Shown: positions 16,553 through 25,765, counted from the stretch's first letter. The stretch: DNA of 64,000 nucleotides from Terribacillus aidingensis (GCF_040703035.1 NZ_CP159996.1:282001-346000); one strand, 5' to 3'. Numbers and translations: made by a program. Notes: generated from the letters alone by a model not told the origin.

Positions 16553-17972
16553 TAGTCTTATAAGAGATAAAGCGGAAAAACTATGCGCGGTAAGTGAACG
16601 TATTTGGGAGTTCGCGGAACTGCGTTTTCAAGAGAAACGATCAGCAGCGCTTCTTGCGGATGTGCTGGAAGAGGAAGGGTTTGACGTCCAGCGCGGTATT
16701 GCAGGTATCGAAACCGCATTCGTAGCAAACTTTGGTGCAGGTAAACCAGTGATTTCATTTTTGGGTGAATTTGATGCGCTATCCGACTTGAGTCAGGAAG
16801 CTGGTGTGATTGAACAGAAGGCGATTGTGCCTGGAGGTTCAGGTCATGGCTGCGGGCATAATTTGCTTGGTACAAGTGCACTTGGTGCAGCATTGGCAGT
16901 AAAGGAGTATTTACAGGAGAACGGATTGAGCGGTACTGTTCGTTACTACGGATGCCCAGGAGAAGAGGGTGGATCAGGCAAAACCTTCATGGCTAAAGAA
17001 GGTGTCTTTGATGATGCAGATGCAGCTATTACATGGCATCCATTTACGCACAGCGGGGTGCAAAGAGCTGAGACGCTGGCCAACTATCAAGTATATTTCA
17101 AGTTCAAAGGTAAAAGTGCACACGCAGCAGGGGGACCGCATTTAGGGCGCAGTGCGCTGGATGCGGTCGAGCTGATGAATATCGGCACCAACTTCCTGCG
17201 GGAGCACGTTATACAGGATGCGCGTTTGCATTATGCGATTACGAATGCTGGGGGCGTTTCTCCAAACGTTGTCCAGCCAGAAGCGGAAGTTCTTTATTTG
17301 GTCAGGGCTCCGGAAACAGAGCAAGTAGAAAGTATCTACCAGCGTGTAGTGAAGATTGCCAAAGGGGCAGCTCTGATGACAGAAACAGAGTTGGAGATAA
17401 CATTTGATAAGGCCTGTTCCGGCTTTATCCGTAATACAGTCCTTGAACAAGTGATGCAGGAACAGGTGGAACGAGTTCAGGTGCCTGAATATTCGGCAGA
17501 AGAACTTGATTTTGCAAGAGGTATTCAAACGACGCTAAGTGATGAGGATATCTCTTCTGATAAGCGATCCATCCTGATGCTGATCGGCAAGGATGCAGAA
17601 ATGTGGGAAGAGGAGATGGAGGCATCACCACTCCTTACAACACCAATTCCGTATCATGATGCAGACAATTTACAATATGGTTCAACTGATGTAGGAGATG
17701 TGAGCAGAATAACACCTACTATACAGTTCCATGCAGCTTGCTTTGCCATTGGTACTCCATTACATACATGGCAAGTAGTGTCTCAGGGCAAAACGCCTCT
17801 GGCTCAAAAAGGAATGCTTTATGCATCTGAAGTAATGGCTGCTACTGCATTGTCTCTATTTGATAAGCCAGAACAGCTGGAAGCTGCAAAGCTTGAACTG
17901 CAAAAACGACTAGGACCAAATGGATATACGAGTCCTATCCCGGATGGTGTCAAGCCAACCATTTTAGCTTAA
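16533..17972 (+). CDS. abgB: M20-family amidohydrolase, AbgB-like
   Basis: A 479-residue zinc amidohydrolase of the AbgB group (p-aminobenzoyl-glutamate hydrolase subunit B). Metal and catalytic elements visible are FLGEFDALSDLS, GSGHGCGHNLLG, the catalytic glutamates in CPGEEGGSGK, ITWHPFTHSG, and the late HAACFAIGTPLHTWQV. The lid/dimerisation domain begins with KFKGKSAHAAGGPHLGRSAL. ATG 16533 has CATAGGAGGAAGAGCT upstream. An AbgT-type transporter follows after 22 bases, so the pair probably imports and cleaves p-aminobenzoyl-glutamate or a related N-acyl amino acid. No abgA-like gene is present, so it may act alone. Confidence 0.88.
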   Translation: MSTISIDSLIRDKAEKLCAVSERIWEFAELRFQEKRSAALLADVLEEEGFDVQRGIAGIETAFVANFGAGKPVISFLGEFDALSDLSQEAGVIEQKAIVPGGSGHGCGHNLLGTSALGAALAVKEYLQENGLSGTVRYYGCPGEEGGSGKTFMAKEGVFDDADAAITWHPFTHSGVQRAETLANYQVYFKFKGKSAHAAGGPHLGRSALDAVELMNIGTNFLREHVIQDARLHYAITNAGGVSPNVVQPEAEVLYLVRAPETEQVESIYQRVVKIAKGAALMTETELEITFDKACSGFIRNTVLEQVMQEQVERVQVPEYSAEELDFARGIQTTLSDEDISSDKRSILMLIGKDAEMWEEEMEASPLLTTPIPYHDADNLQYGSTDVGDVSRITPTIQFHAACFAIGTPLHTWQVVSQGKTPLAQKGMLYASEVMAATALSLFDKPEQLEAAKLELQKRLGPNGYTSPIPDGVKPTILA

Positions 17973-17994
17973 CTAACAGATTGGGGGTAAAGAG

Positions 17995-19557
17995 ATGGAA
18001 AAACAAACACAGAATGGCGGTTCGCAAAAGCCTCAAAAAGAAGAGGGAAGGGCTCTTAAGTTTCTCTCAGCAATAGAACGTGCTGGTAATAAGCTTCCTG
18101 ATCCATTTATGCTATTCATTTATTTGGCAGTCTTCATCGCTATTGTTTCCTGGATCATGAGTATGCTTGGCGTATCCGTCACCACGCCTGAGAATGAAGT
18201 TGTGGAAGTAAACAACATGATATCGAAAGAAGGCTTGATTTTCGCTCTATCATCCATGCTGGACAACTTCACAGGCTTTGCACCACTGGGTCTGGTGCTT
18301 GTCATGATGTTCGGTATTGGTCTTGCGCAGCATGTAGGATTCTTTGAAGTGGTCATGCGTGGAATGATCATGAACATTCCAAAGAATTTGGTGACGTATA
18401 TGGTCATTTTTGTCGGTTTGTTAGGGAACTTGGCTTCGGATGCTGCAATGGTAATTATACCGCCGCTTGCTGCCATGATTTATTATTCTATCGGTAAGCA
18501 TCCGATTGCCGGTCTTCTTACATCTTTTGTAGCTGTATCCGCTGGATTTACAGCAAATATCCTGATTGCTGGGACAGATGTCTTGCTATCGGGTATCTCG
18601 ACAGAAGTTATTCAAGGGCAATATCCTGATGCACGAGCTGTTTCACCGCTCGATAACTGGTATTTCATGAGTGCTTCTACCATCATGCTTGTCTTTGTTG
18701 TATCCTTCATTTCCAAGAAGCTCATTGAACCGCGCCTTGGGGAATTCAATCCCGAATTTGCAGATAAGAGCATCCTTACTGCGCAAATCGAGAAGCTTCG
18801 TCCGGAACAGAAACGCGGCGTTCGGAATGCGATAATAGCAGCTGGAGTATATTTGATTCTTGTGTCCTTGCTTATCGTACCTTCTAATGGTATTTTGCGT
18901 GGTGAAGATGGGGCGATTCTTCAGTCTCCATTTTTAAGCAATATCGTGCCACTGATTTTAGTTCTTTTCATTATACTGGCGGTGTCATATGGTTTTACTG
19001 CTGGTACGCTCAAAAAGATCTCGGACATCCCAGAAAAAATGGGTACAGCAATGAAGGAGATGTCAGGCTTTATTGTACTGGTATTTGCTGCTGCACAGTT
19101 TATCGCATATTTTGAATGGACTAATATTAGTACAATTATTTCCGTGAACGGCAGTATCGCTTTGGAAAACATGGATATGACAGGTATAGGAGCGATGGTA
19201 GGCTTCACCATCATCTCATCTATCGTCAACTTGTTCATCACAAGCGGCTCAGCACTTTGGGCGCTGCTTGCGCCGGTATTCCTCCCGATGTTCTATCAGT
19301 TAGGTTACGATCCGGCTTATACGCAGGTAGCCTTCCGTATCGGGGATTCAGCATTTAATATCTTGTCCCCAATGAATCCATACGTCGTAATGCTGCTTGG
19401 ATTCATGAAACGTTATGACAAACGTTCTGGTCTTGGAACGCTTATGTCACTAATGCTTCCGTTTGCAATCTTGATCTTAGTTGCTTGGATCATTATGTTC
19501 GTTGTTTGGAGTTTGCTTGGTCTGCAGGTTGGTCCAGGTGTCGATATTCGCTTATAA
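17995..19557 (+). CDS. abgT: AbgT family transporter
   Basis: A 520-residue secondary transporter. Family blocks are FLSAIERAGNKLPDPFMLF near the N-terminus, APLGLVLVMMFGIGLA, the LASDAAMVIIPPLAAMIYYS segment, GFTANILIAGTDVLLSGIS, and TSGSALWALLAPVFLPMF late. AbgT proteins import p-aminobenzoyl-glutamate or export sulfonamides and folate breakdown products. About 11-13 membrane segments are evident. The ribosome site TTGGGGGTAAAGAG precedes ATG 17995. It shares an operon with abgB and ends at a GC-rich terminator. Confidence 0.9.
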   Translation: MEKQTQNGGSQKPQKEEGRALKFLSAIERAGNKLPDPFMLFIYLAVFIAIVSWIMSMLGVSVTTPENEVVEVNNMISKEGLIFALSSMLDNFTGFAPLGLVLVMMFGIGLAQHVGFFEVVMRGMIMNIPKNLVTYMVIFVGLLGNLASDAAMVIIPPLAAMIYYSIGKHPIAGLLTSFVAVSAGFTANILIAGTDVLLSGISTEVIQGQYPDARAVSPLDNWYFMSASTIMLVFVVSFISKKLIEPRLGEFNPEFADKSILTAQIEKLRPEQKRGVRNAIIAAGVYLILVSLLIVPSNGILRGEDGAILQSPFLSNIVPLILVLFIILAVSYGFTAGTLKKISDIPEKMGTAMKEMSGFIVLVFAAAQFIAYFEWTNISTIISVNGSIALENMDMTGIGAMVGFTIISSIVNLFITSGSALWALLAPVFLPMFYQLGYDPAYTQVAFRIGDSAFNILSPMNPYVVMLLGFMKRYDKRSGLGTLMSLMLPFAILILVAWIIMFVVWSLLGLQVGPGVDIRL

Positions 19558-19563
19558 GAAATT

Positions 19564-19592
19564 GGGCGCGCGCTTATGTGGCGCCCTTTTTT
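19564..19592 (+). terminator. Rho-independent terminator of abgBT
   Basis: GGGCGC (19564-19569) pairs with GCGCCC (19581-19586), followed by a T tract. Confidence 0.8.
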
Positions 19593-19623
19593 ATTGACGT
19601 TTTCTTTGGAATGCGATAAATTA

Positions 19624-19657
19624 ATTACTGAAAGTAACTCGATAATTATAAGTAACT
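19624..19657 (+). promoter_or_regulatory. Candidate HxlR-type operator upstream of the nitroreductase
   Basis: ATTACTGAAAGTAAC (19624-19638) contains TTACT-GAA-AGTAA inverted arms. AAGTAACT recurs 18 bases later (19650-19657). The first element matches the inverted repeat before the HxlR gene (26203-26217) at 12 of 15 positions. Confidence 0.45.
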
Positions 19658-19720
19658 AATAGGTGGTTGCTTAGTCGGGTATGCTATCAAACGGTACTAC
19701 AATTTTTGGAGGGATATATA

Positions 19721-20320
19721 ATGACTCAAGATTTTTTCAAAGCTTTAGAAAACAGAAGATCTATTTATGGACTAGCAAAGGAATCTCCTGTTTCTGATGA
19801 ACGTATTCAGGAAATTGTGGAGTTTGCAGTTAAATACACACCATCCGCTTTCAACTCTCAAAGCACACGTGTAATCGTGCTTCTTGGAGACAAGCATGAT
19901 CGTTTCTGGGATCTTACAGAAGAGCAGCTTCGTGCAGTCGTGCCTGCTGATAACTTTGCGCCAACTGAAGAAAAAATCGCATCTTTCCGTAATGGATATG
20001 GTACGGTTCTATTCTTTGAAGATGAAACAGTTGTGAAAGGTCTTCAAGAGCAATTCGCACTTTATGCAGAAAACTTCCCAATCTGGTCTGAGCAGACTTC
20101 TGGTATGCACCAGCTTGTGGTCTGGACTGCATTGGAGATGGAAGGTCTTGGTGCGAGCCTGCAGCACTATAACCCATTAGTGGACGAGGCTATCCAAAAA
20201 GAATGGGATATCCCATCCAACTGGAAGCTTCGCGGTCAGATGCCTTTTGGTAAACCGACAATGCCAGCTGGCGATAAAGAATTCCAACCGTTGGAAGAGC
20301 GTGTTAAAGTCATTAAATAA
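19721..20320 (+). CDS. Nitroreductase family protein (HBN1/Frm2-like)
   Basis: A 199-residue FMN-dependent nitroreductase-fold enzyme. The N-terminal ENRRSIYGL (FMN-phosphate arginines), YTPSAFNSQSTRVIVL and the central WTALEMEGLGASLQHYNP are typical of the Hbn1/Frm2 subgroup, which detoxifies nitroaromatics and electrophiles or responds to lipid/oxidative signals. GGAGGG precedes ATG 19721; the longer frame from 19667 has no ribosome site. Inverted repeats upstream resemble the site before an HxlR regulator in this window. B. subtilis HypR regulates nitroreductase HypO in a comparable way, which is an analogy only. Confidence 0.9.
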   Translation: MTQDFFKALENRRSIYGLAKESPVSDERIQEIVEFAVKYTPSAFNSQSTRVIVLLGDKHDRFWDLTEEQLRAVVPADNFAPTEEKIASFRNGYGTVLFFEDETVVKGLQEQFALYAENFPIWSEQTSGMHQLVVWTALEMEGLGASLQHYNPLVDEAIQKEWDIPSNWKLRGQMPFGKPTMPAGDKEFQPLEERVKVIK

Positions 20321-20321
20321 A

Positions 20322-20362
20322 AAAAAGTGCTATTGTCGCATATGGACAATAGCACTTTTTTT
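20322..20362 (+). terminator. Rho-independent terminator of the nitroreductase
   Basis: A perfect 16-bp stem (AAAAAGTGCTATTGTC / GACAATAGCACTTTTT), then Ts. Confidence 0.92.
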
Positions 20363-20405
20363 AGATATAATTATTCGAAAATTCTGTTACAGTTGTGTTA
20401 CATAT

Positions 20406-20431
20406 GTTTCTTCTGCAGAAAGCCGGGGTAT
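20406..20431 (+). promoter_or_regulatory. Candidate sigma-B promoter of a small gene
   Basis: GTTTCT (20406-20411), a 14-base spacer and a perfect GGGTAT (20426-20431) match the sigma-B pattern. Confidence 0.5.
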
Positions 20432-20474
20432 ATAGTAGCTACCATTATCATTAATACGAAAGGAAGGAAGCAAA

Positions 20475-20621
20475 GTGAGTGCATATCCATATAAAAAGTT
20501 GCAGCATGCCGGTGACTTGTCAGATGATGAACGAGATGAGATTCTGACTACCTTGGAGCGATACATGGATTACTTGCGTGATGAATTGTCGAAATCAGAT
20601 GACCTTCCTGCTGTTAAATAA
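20475..20621 (+). CDS. Small acidic protein of 48 residues, unknown function
   Basis: GTG 20475 follows AAGGAAGGAAG with good spacing and opens a 48-codon frame ending at a bidirectional terminator. The product begins MSAYPYKKLQHAGDLSDDER and is rich in Asp/Glu, with an amphipathic helix-like stretch (LTTLERYMDYLRDEL). It has no membrane segment and I do not recognise the family. A sigma-B-like promoter directly upstream suggests a general stress gene. Start, terminator and promoter together make it likely real. Confidence 0.6.
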   Translation: MSAYPYKKLQHAGDLSDDERDEILTTLERYMDYLRDELSKSDDLPAVK

Positions 20622-20622
20622 A

Positions 20623-20657
20623 AAAAGGAGTATCCCGGTGATGGGATACTCCTTTTC
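20623..20657. terminator. Bidirectional terminator, small gene / malate permease
   Basis: A perfect 14-bp stem (AAAAGGAGTATCCC / GGGATACTCCTTTT) with T/A flanks on both strands. Confidence 0.9.
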
Positions 20658-20660
20658 TAT

Positions 20661-21626
20661 TTAAAGTAATGCCGTAATTAAGAATGGTAGAGTGACAATG
20701 GACAGGATCGCACTGATTACAAATGCAGATGCAACCTCTGATTCCAAGCTCTTGAAGCGGATAGCAATCATGGAAGCAACCGCAGAACCTGGGAATGATA
20801 CAAGCAATACAGCTTGTACGAAATCATCATGTGCTACACCTAGAGCGTAAGCAATACCGACCATAGCAAGCGGCTGAACAATTGCTTTCAGGATTGCGAT
20901 GGAGAATGCTGATAGGCTTAGCTTGATTTTGTTGATACCGATTGTAACACCGACAGCGAATAGAGCAACACCGGAAGTTACATCACCGATTTGATCAAGT
21001 GCATCCACACCTAGGTCTGGAAGCTGGAAGTTGAAAACAAGTACAAGGATTAAGCCGACAATCGGTACACAAGCAAGTGGTTCGCTTAGACCATGAAGAA
21101 TAGACTTGATTGTTACCTTGAACAGGCTTTCTTGCTTCTCGTTTGAGTCTGTATTGCGGCTGCGTTCTCCAACTGTACCAAGGATAGTCGCCAATGGATC
21201 CAAAACAGCATTTACGATGATACCCATCAATGCGATAGGAATTGCAACAACATCAGCACCGAAGATACTTCCCATAACCGGGATACCCATAAAGGCAAAT
21301 GTCGGCTGTGTTGAGTTCAAGGAGAACATCGTTGATTGTACGAAATCGTATTTAGTAGTCCATCTAGTAATTAATAATACAACGATGAAGAATCCAATAA
21401 CACCAATTAATAAAGCGCCGAGAAATGAAGCTTTGTCAAAGATAGTCTCGCGGGAAGTAGTTGTAATCCCTACGAATAAGTGTGCCGGTAAGGCGATTTT
21501 TGTTACAAGTGTGTTGATCCCTTTGGATGTCTCTTTATTAAAGATTCCGCGATTTCCTGCAATGAATCCAAGCAGGATTACAAAGAAAATCGGAATTAGT
21601 ATGATGAAAATTTCACCAAAACTCAT
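20661..21626 (-). CDS. AEC family transporter, probable malate permease
   Basis: A 321-residue auxin-efflux-carrier-family protein with about ten membrane segments in two five-helix halves. The inverted-repeat hallmarks are LGFIAGNRGIFNKETSKGIN in the first half and the QPTFAFMGIPVMGSIFGA crossover motif. The C-terminal half has SFPGSAVASMIAIRF. In Bacillaceae and lactic acid bacteria such carriers (MleP/YwkB type) move malate. ATG 21626 follows GGGAGTGG; the TTG at 21662 is a longer alternative. The malic enzyme gene lies directly upstream on the same strand, which supports malate as substrate. Confidence 0.85.
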   Translation of the reverse strand: MSFGEIFIILIPIFFVILLGFIAGNRGIFNKETSKGINTLVTKIALPAHLFVGITTTSRETIFDKASFLGALLIGVIGFFIVVLLITRWTTKYDFVQSTMFSLNSTQPTFAFMGIPVMGSIFGADVVAIPIALMGIIVNAVLDPLATILGTVGERSRNTDSNEKQESLFKVTIKSILHGLSEPLACVPIVGLILVLVFNFQLPDLGVDALDQIGDVTSGVALFAVGVTIGINKIKLSLSAFSIAILKAIVQPLAMVGIAYALGVAHDDFVQAVLLVSFPGSAVASMIAIRFKSLESEVASAFVISAILSIVTLPFLITALL

Positions 21627-21670
21627 GTTCTTTCCACTCCCTACAGTAGTTATATTGCTCAAGTTGTCAA

Positions 21671-21708
21671 AATTAATACAGGTGCCTCCTTTTGGAAGGA
21701 GTCACCTG
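21671..21708 (-). terminator. Terminator between malic enzyme and permease genes
   Basis: On the minus strand CAGGTG-A-CTCCTT pairs with AAGGAG-G-CACCTG and is followed by a T-rich stretch, so permease expression may depend on read-through. Confidence 0.65.
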
Positions 21709-21732
21709 CACCATTAGAAATTCTTTAAAGGC

Positions 21733-23424
21733 TTAGCCTCTGATGGATTTGTATTCTGGTTTCCAAACAGATTTAGCTATTAGGTCTTTGATTTCTTCAG
21801 GTTTTGCATCAGATACGCCGTCTTCGATAGCTGCTTTTGCAACTGCTTCTGCAACAGCGGTTGAAACTGGTTGAAGCTCATCGATTGCTGGAAGCAAAGA
21901 GCCGCCTTGTGTGTTGCTGTTAACCATGTCTGCAATCGCATTAGCTGCAGCTGCAAACATAGAATCTGTGATCAAGTTTGCTTTAACAGCGATGGATCCA
22001 AGTCCAAGACCAGGGAACGCAAATGCGTTATTTGCTTGACCGATATGGTAAGTTGTTCCTTTGTATTCAACAGGGTCGAATGGGCTGCCTGTTGCAATCA
22101 ATGCTTTGCCATCTGTCCACTCAAGCAAGTCTTTTGGAATTGCTTCTGCAAGTGGTGTTGGGTTAGACATTGGCATGATAACTGGATTTTCTACATGCTT
22201 CGCCATTTCTTTAATGATTTCTGCACTGAATGCACCAGCTTGACCAGATGTACCGATCAAGATAGTTGGTTTCACTTGTCGGATAACTTCAGCAAGACCA
22301 ATGATGCCATCTTCTTTATTCCAGTCTTTCACTTCGTCAGCAGGACGAAGGTAAGGTTTTTGGAAATCAGCAATGCCGTCCATATCATCAGTTAGAAGAC
22401 CGCGTTGGTCGATTGCCCAGAAGTTTTTCACTGCGTCTTCCTTAGAAATACCGTCAAGTACCATTGCAGCTGCGATTTGGTCTGCGTTACCGATACCTGC
22501 AGAACCAGGTCCGAATACAACTACACGCTGTTCGCTAATTGGTGTACCAGTAACTTTGGAAGCACTCATAACAGCAGCGAGTGTGATGGCACCAGTACCT
22601 TGGATATCATCATTGAAAGTAAGGATTTTATCGCCATATTTATCGATGATGTTACGAGCGTTACGGTTACCGAAGTCTTCCCAGTGAAGAAGTACGTTAG
22701 GGAATTTCTCTACTGTTTTGCTGATGAATGCATCGATGAACTGATCGTACTGCTCGCCGCGTACACGTTTATGACGGTTACCGACGTAAAGTGGATCGTT
22801 AAGCAATGCTTCGTTGTCTGTACCAGCATCAATTACTACTGGAAGCACACGGTTAGGGTCGATACCAGCAGCAGCTGTGTAAACAGCAAGTTTACCGATA
22901 GCGATATTCAATCCGCCGACACCCCAGTCACCAATTCCAAGAATGCTCTCAGAGTCAGTTACTACGATCAAATCGATTTCATCTGTGTTAAGCAATGTAT
23001 TTTCGTATGCTTGCTCGATGCTGTCCGGGTTGTTGATATCAAGATAAACACCGCCTGGGCGTTGGTACTCATGGCTGTATTCCTGGATAGCTTGTCCTAC
23101 AGTAGGAGTATAAACGACAGGAAGCATTTCGCTTAGATGATCAGTCAACAGACGATAGTAAAGAACAACGTTACGGTTATACAGCTGGTTCAATGTGTTG
23201 TTTTTCAACAAATTGTTAGGCTGTGCATTGAACTGTTCGTAAGCGCGTTTTACTTGCTCATCCAATGTTAAAACGGTCGCTGGCAAAACACCTTCAAGAC
23301 CAAGCTCAGCTCGTTCTTCTTTCGTAAAAGCGACACCTTTATTTAGAAAAGGATTTGAAATTAAGTTCTTACCTCTTAGAGAAGTGGATATGGATCCATC
23401 TTCATTATTGCGATATGTGTTCAT
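21733..23424 (-). CDS. NAD-dependent malic enzyme (MaeA-like)
   Basis: A 563-residue malic enzyme converting malate to pyruvate and CO2. It begins with [20 protein letters not shown], has the catalytic Tyr in PVVYTPTVG, the Lys-containing [12 protein letters not shown], the metal site in [10 protein letters not shown] and [10 protein letters not shown], and the dinucleotide fold [15 protein letters not shown]. The end [11 protein letters not shown] resembles B. subtilis MaeA. Malolactic enzymes share this fold, so lactate as product cannot be excluded from motifs alone. ATG 23424 follows AAGGTGG; the GTG four codons earlier lies inside that site. With the AEC permease it forms a malate utilisation pair. 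Confidence 0.92.
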   Translation of the reverse strand: MNTYRNNEDGSISTSLRGKNLISNPFLNKGVAFTKEERAELGLEGVLPATVLTLDEQVKRAYEQFNAQPNNLLKNNTLNQLYNRNVVLYYRLLTDHLSEMLPVVYTPTVGQAIQEYSHEYQRPGGVYLDINNPDSIEQAYENTLLNTDEIDLIVVTDSESILGIGDWGVGGLNIAIGKLAVYTAAAGIDPNRVLPVVIDAGTDNEALLNDPLYVGNRHKRVRGEQYDQFIDAFISKTVEKFPNVLLHWEDFGNRNARNIIDKYGDKILTFNDDIQGTGAITLAAVMSASKVTGTPISEQRVVVFGPGSAGIGNADQIAAAMVLDGISKEDAVKNFWAIDQRGLLTDDMDGIADFQKPYLRPADEVKDWNKEDGIIGLAEVIRQVKPTILIGTSGQAGAFSAEIIKEMAKHVENPVIMPMSNPTPLAEAIPKDLLEWTDGKALIATGSPFDPVEYKGTTYHIGQANNAFAFPGLGLGSIAVKANLITDSMFAAAANAIADMVNSNTQGGSLLPAIDELQPVSTAVAEAVAKAAIEDGVSDAKPEEIKDLIAKSVWKPEYKSIRG

Positions 23425-23436
23425 ATCTGATTCCAC

Positions 23437-23773
23437 CTTTTCGAATGATTACTTACCTTTTGTAACTGCCACAATCCATTCTATCACTAATCAATTGTTA
23501 ATCAATTTTAACAAAGTATTTAAAATAACTATTGCATTTACTGAGTTTGTGTGATATTTCACATACTAAATGACCGTCTGAAAAACCGCGGTATTAAAGT
23601 ATTTTACTGATGTGAAATAAATTCAATTATTACTTATTTATTGTTTTTTTTAATTACAAAAATATACAATCTATGCTTTGTTTTATTATATTTAATTATT
23701 CTGACTGTTCGGCTTTTTAATTCAAATCCTTCGTGTTAAGCTTGTTTTTATAAGATAGAAGGGGGATTTAGGT
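23437..23773. promoter_or_regulatory. AT-rich divergent promoter region, with a Rex-like site
   Basis: This 337-base gap separates malic enzyme (leftward) from the FAD dehydrogenase (rightward). It holds no convincing ORF. TTGTGTGATATTTCACAT at 23547-23564 matches a Rex-type TTGTGAAATATTTCACAA at 15 of 18 positions. The rest is AT-rich with several possible -10 elements. Confidence 0.45.
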
Positions 23774-25135
23774 ATGGACATTGTTAAAGAATTGAGTAAA
23801 TTGATTCATCCCGGGAGGATATCAACAGCGGCGGCAGTCATCAGCCAGCACAACCATAATGCATCCTATCACCCAGCGGCTGATCCAGATGTGGTCATCT
23901 TTCCCGAAAATGCACAAGAAGTCAGCGCAGTTCTATCGTTTGCCAACGAACATGGAATACCTGTTACTCCTTTCGGTAAAGGTTCTAGTTTAGAGGGGCA
24001 CGCGATTCCTTATGAGGGAGGCATCTCTCTCGACCTTGGATTAATGAATGGCTTGAAAACCATTAGTGAGGAAGATGGTTTTGTCGTTGTCGGGTCAGGT
24101 CTGACACAGTTTCAATTGAATGATGCCCTAAAGAAATATAAATTATTCTTCAGTGTAGATCCTGGTGCTGAGGCGACACTTGGAGGTATGGCAGGCACGA
24201 ATGCAAGTGGTTCTTATACCGTCAAATACGGCACAATGCGGGACAATATCTTGGACATGGAGGTTGTTTTGCCGAGCGGGGAAATCATACATACGGGTTC
24301 GAAAGCCGTGAAGTCCTCTTCCGGGCTGCATTTATCCGGATTATTTGCGGGCTCAGAAGGAACGCTTGGTATTATTACAGAACTCACTCTCCGTGTGTAT
24401 CCAATTCCGGAAGCAAGTGTAGCAGCTCGTGCTGTGTTCGATGACTTTGAAGAGGCCGTGGCAGCTGTGGTGAGACTACGTACTGCGGGACTCGACTTGG
24501 CTAGAATCGAGTTTGTTGATGCGGTCTCAGTAGCGCATGTCAATCGATTCGCTAATACATCTTATATCGAACAGCCGACAATCTTTTTCGAGTTGAATGG
24601 TGAGGTTGAGCATCTTCAGCATCAAATCAAACGGATGGAGAAATTATTGGAGCCGTTTCATGTGGCGGAATTCCTAGCAGAAACCGATTTGGCATCGCAG
24701 GAGCGTCTGTGGGATGCGCGGCATAATCTTGCTTATTACTACATTCAAGCTGCACCAACAAAACGGATGCTCGTGACAGATGTATGTCTGCCGATATCAG
24801 AGCTTGCGGAGGCAATCCTGCACGCAAGACAAGCAGTTGATGGCAGCGGCTTGGAGGCTGGTATCGTTGGTCATGTAGGCGACGGGAATTTCCATATCAT
24901 CGCGATGGCGGATTTTGAGGATCCCAATGAAGTAACGGCAGCTAAACAGCTCCATAGGGAAATAGTTGACTATGCACTTGCCCATGAGGGCACATGTACA
25001 GGTGAGCATGGTGTAGGAGTAGGGAAGAAGAGCTATCAGCCAAAAGAACACGGTACAGCTTACGAATTGATGCGAACCATCAAGCGGGCTATTGATCCGC
25101 GAGGAATCATGAATCCTGGCAAACTTATTGATTAA
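23774..25135 (+). CDS. FAD-linked 2-hydroxyacid dehydrogenase (D-lactate/glycolate type)
   Basis: A 453-residue flavoprotein of the GlcD/D-lactate dehydrogenase (cytochrome) family. The PCMH FAD-binding domain shows PFGKGSSLEGH (about residues 67-77), the EATLGGMAGTNASGS block, YGTMRDNILD and GSEGTLGIITELTL. The C-terminal cap carries VGHVGDGNFH (metal/substrate histidines) and GEHGVGVGKK. It should oxidise D-lactate or a similar 2-hydroxyacid and pass electrons to quinone. GAAGGGGGATTTAGGT precedes ATG 23774. Adjacent malate metabolism suggests a role in organic acid use. Confidence 0.9.
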   Translation: MDIVKELSKLIHPGRISTAAAVISQHNHNASYHPAADPDVVIFPENAQEVSAVLSFANEHGIPVTPFGKGSSLEGHAIPYEGGISLDLGLMNGLKTISEEDGFVVVGSGLTQFQLNDALKKYKLFFSVDPGAEATLGGMAGTNASGSYTVKYGTMRDNILDMEVVLPSGEIIHTGSKAVKSSSGLHLSGLFAGSEGTLGIITELTLRVYPIPEASVAARAVFDDFEEAVAAVVRLRTAGLDLARIEFVDAVSVAHVNRFANTSYIEQPTIFFELNGEVEHLQHQIKRMEKLLEPFHVAEFLAETDLASQERLWDARHNLAYYYIQAAPTKRMLVTDVCLPISELAEAILHARQAVDGSGLEAGIVGHVGDGNFHIIAMADFEDPNEVTAAKQLHREIVDYALAHEGTCTGEHGVGVGKKSYQPKEHGTAYELMRTIKRAIDPRGIMNPGKLID

Positions 25136-25140
25136 ATAGA

Positions 25141-25178
25141 AAAAGAGCGTATTCCCCCTCAAGAATACGCTCTTTTTT
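25141..25178 (+). terminator. Rho-independent terminator of the hydroxyacid dehydrogenase
   Basis: A perfect 14-bp stem AAAAGAGCGTATTC / GAATACGCTCTTTT followed by Ts; it also suits the convergent small gene. Confidence 0.9.
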
Positions 25179-25180
25179 GT

Positions 25181-25300
25181 TTATCCTTTTTTGCTGAATA
25201 GGTCTGTAATTGCGTGCACCAATTCAATGCCTTGAAAAGCAAAGATAGATAATGCACTGATGGAAAATGCTACGACGATGATCGCTCTTGCCACAAACAT
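25181..25300 (-). CDS. Small membrane protein of 39 residues, unknown function
   Basis: ATG 25300 follows AAAGGAGGGG with ideal spacing. The 39-residue product MFVARAIIVVAFSISALSIF continues AFQGIELVHAITDLFSKKG. It is a single hydrophobic helix with a short basic tail. The family is not recognised. It lies downstream of and in the same direction as the 100-residue membrane protein gene, so the two may be co-transcribed. Confidence 0.6.
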   Translation of the reverse strand: MFVARAIIVVAFSISALSIFAFQGIELVHAITDLFSKKG

Positions 25301-25354
25301 TTTCGTCCCCTCCTTTGGAATGCTAAGATACCTTCAAGCAAAAGGGAAGACTAT

Positions 25355-25657
25355 TCAGCGGTAACTCGATTGATAGAAGACGGCCAGCAGGAAATGCCGG
25401 ACCGCCTGCTTCGTCTGCTTCATGCGTGCTTGCATCACACTTGCAACAAGCAGCACGGGCAGAAAAGTCAGGACTGCTGTTTGTGTTGTGATCGGAAACC
25501 AGTGTTTTTCATCATCCGGCAAATCAGCCTTATGGATAACGACGTGCTGTGGTTGAATATCATTTGCTTCCCAATGATACATTGGATGCAGCACAATTAC
25601 TTGCAGCATGATAGACAGCACGAGTCCGATAAATAAAAGAGCAGCTTTACGTTGCAT
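25355..25657 (-). CDS. Hypothetical two-helix membrane protein
   Basis: A 100-residue protein with hydrophobic segments near residues 6-25 and 58-75, separated by a hydrophilic loop (HWEANDIQPQHVVIHKADLP) that would face outside if the N-terminus is cytoplasmic. GGGAGGAA directly precedes ATG 25657, with a second AGGAGG behind it. I do not recognise the family. Confidence 0.6.
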   Translation of the reverse strand: MQRKAALLFIGLVLSIMLQVIVLHPMYHWEANDIQPQHVVIHKADLPDDEKHWFPITTQTAVLTFLPVLLVASVMQARMKQTKQAVRHFLLAVFYQSSYR

Positions 25658-25765
25658 TTCCTCCCCACCTCCTATCCGTTTTGATTTCTTAACTATATAC
25701 CCATTTTGTAGGATTGTAAATGGTTATTTATTAATATTCTTACTATTCGGAAATTAAATCGAATA

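Noticed and set aside
21733-23424. Assignment as malolactic enzyme
   Set aside because: Motifs are shared by both enzymes; the C-terminus and spacing fit MaeA-type malic enzyme better, so malolactic activity is kept only as an alternative.
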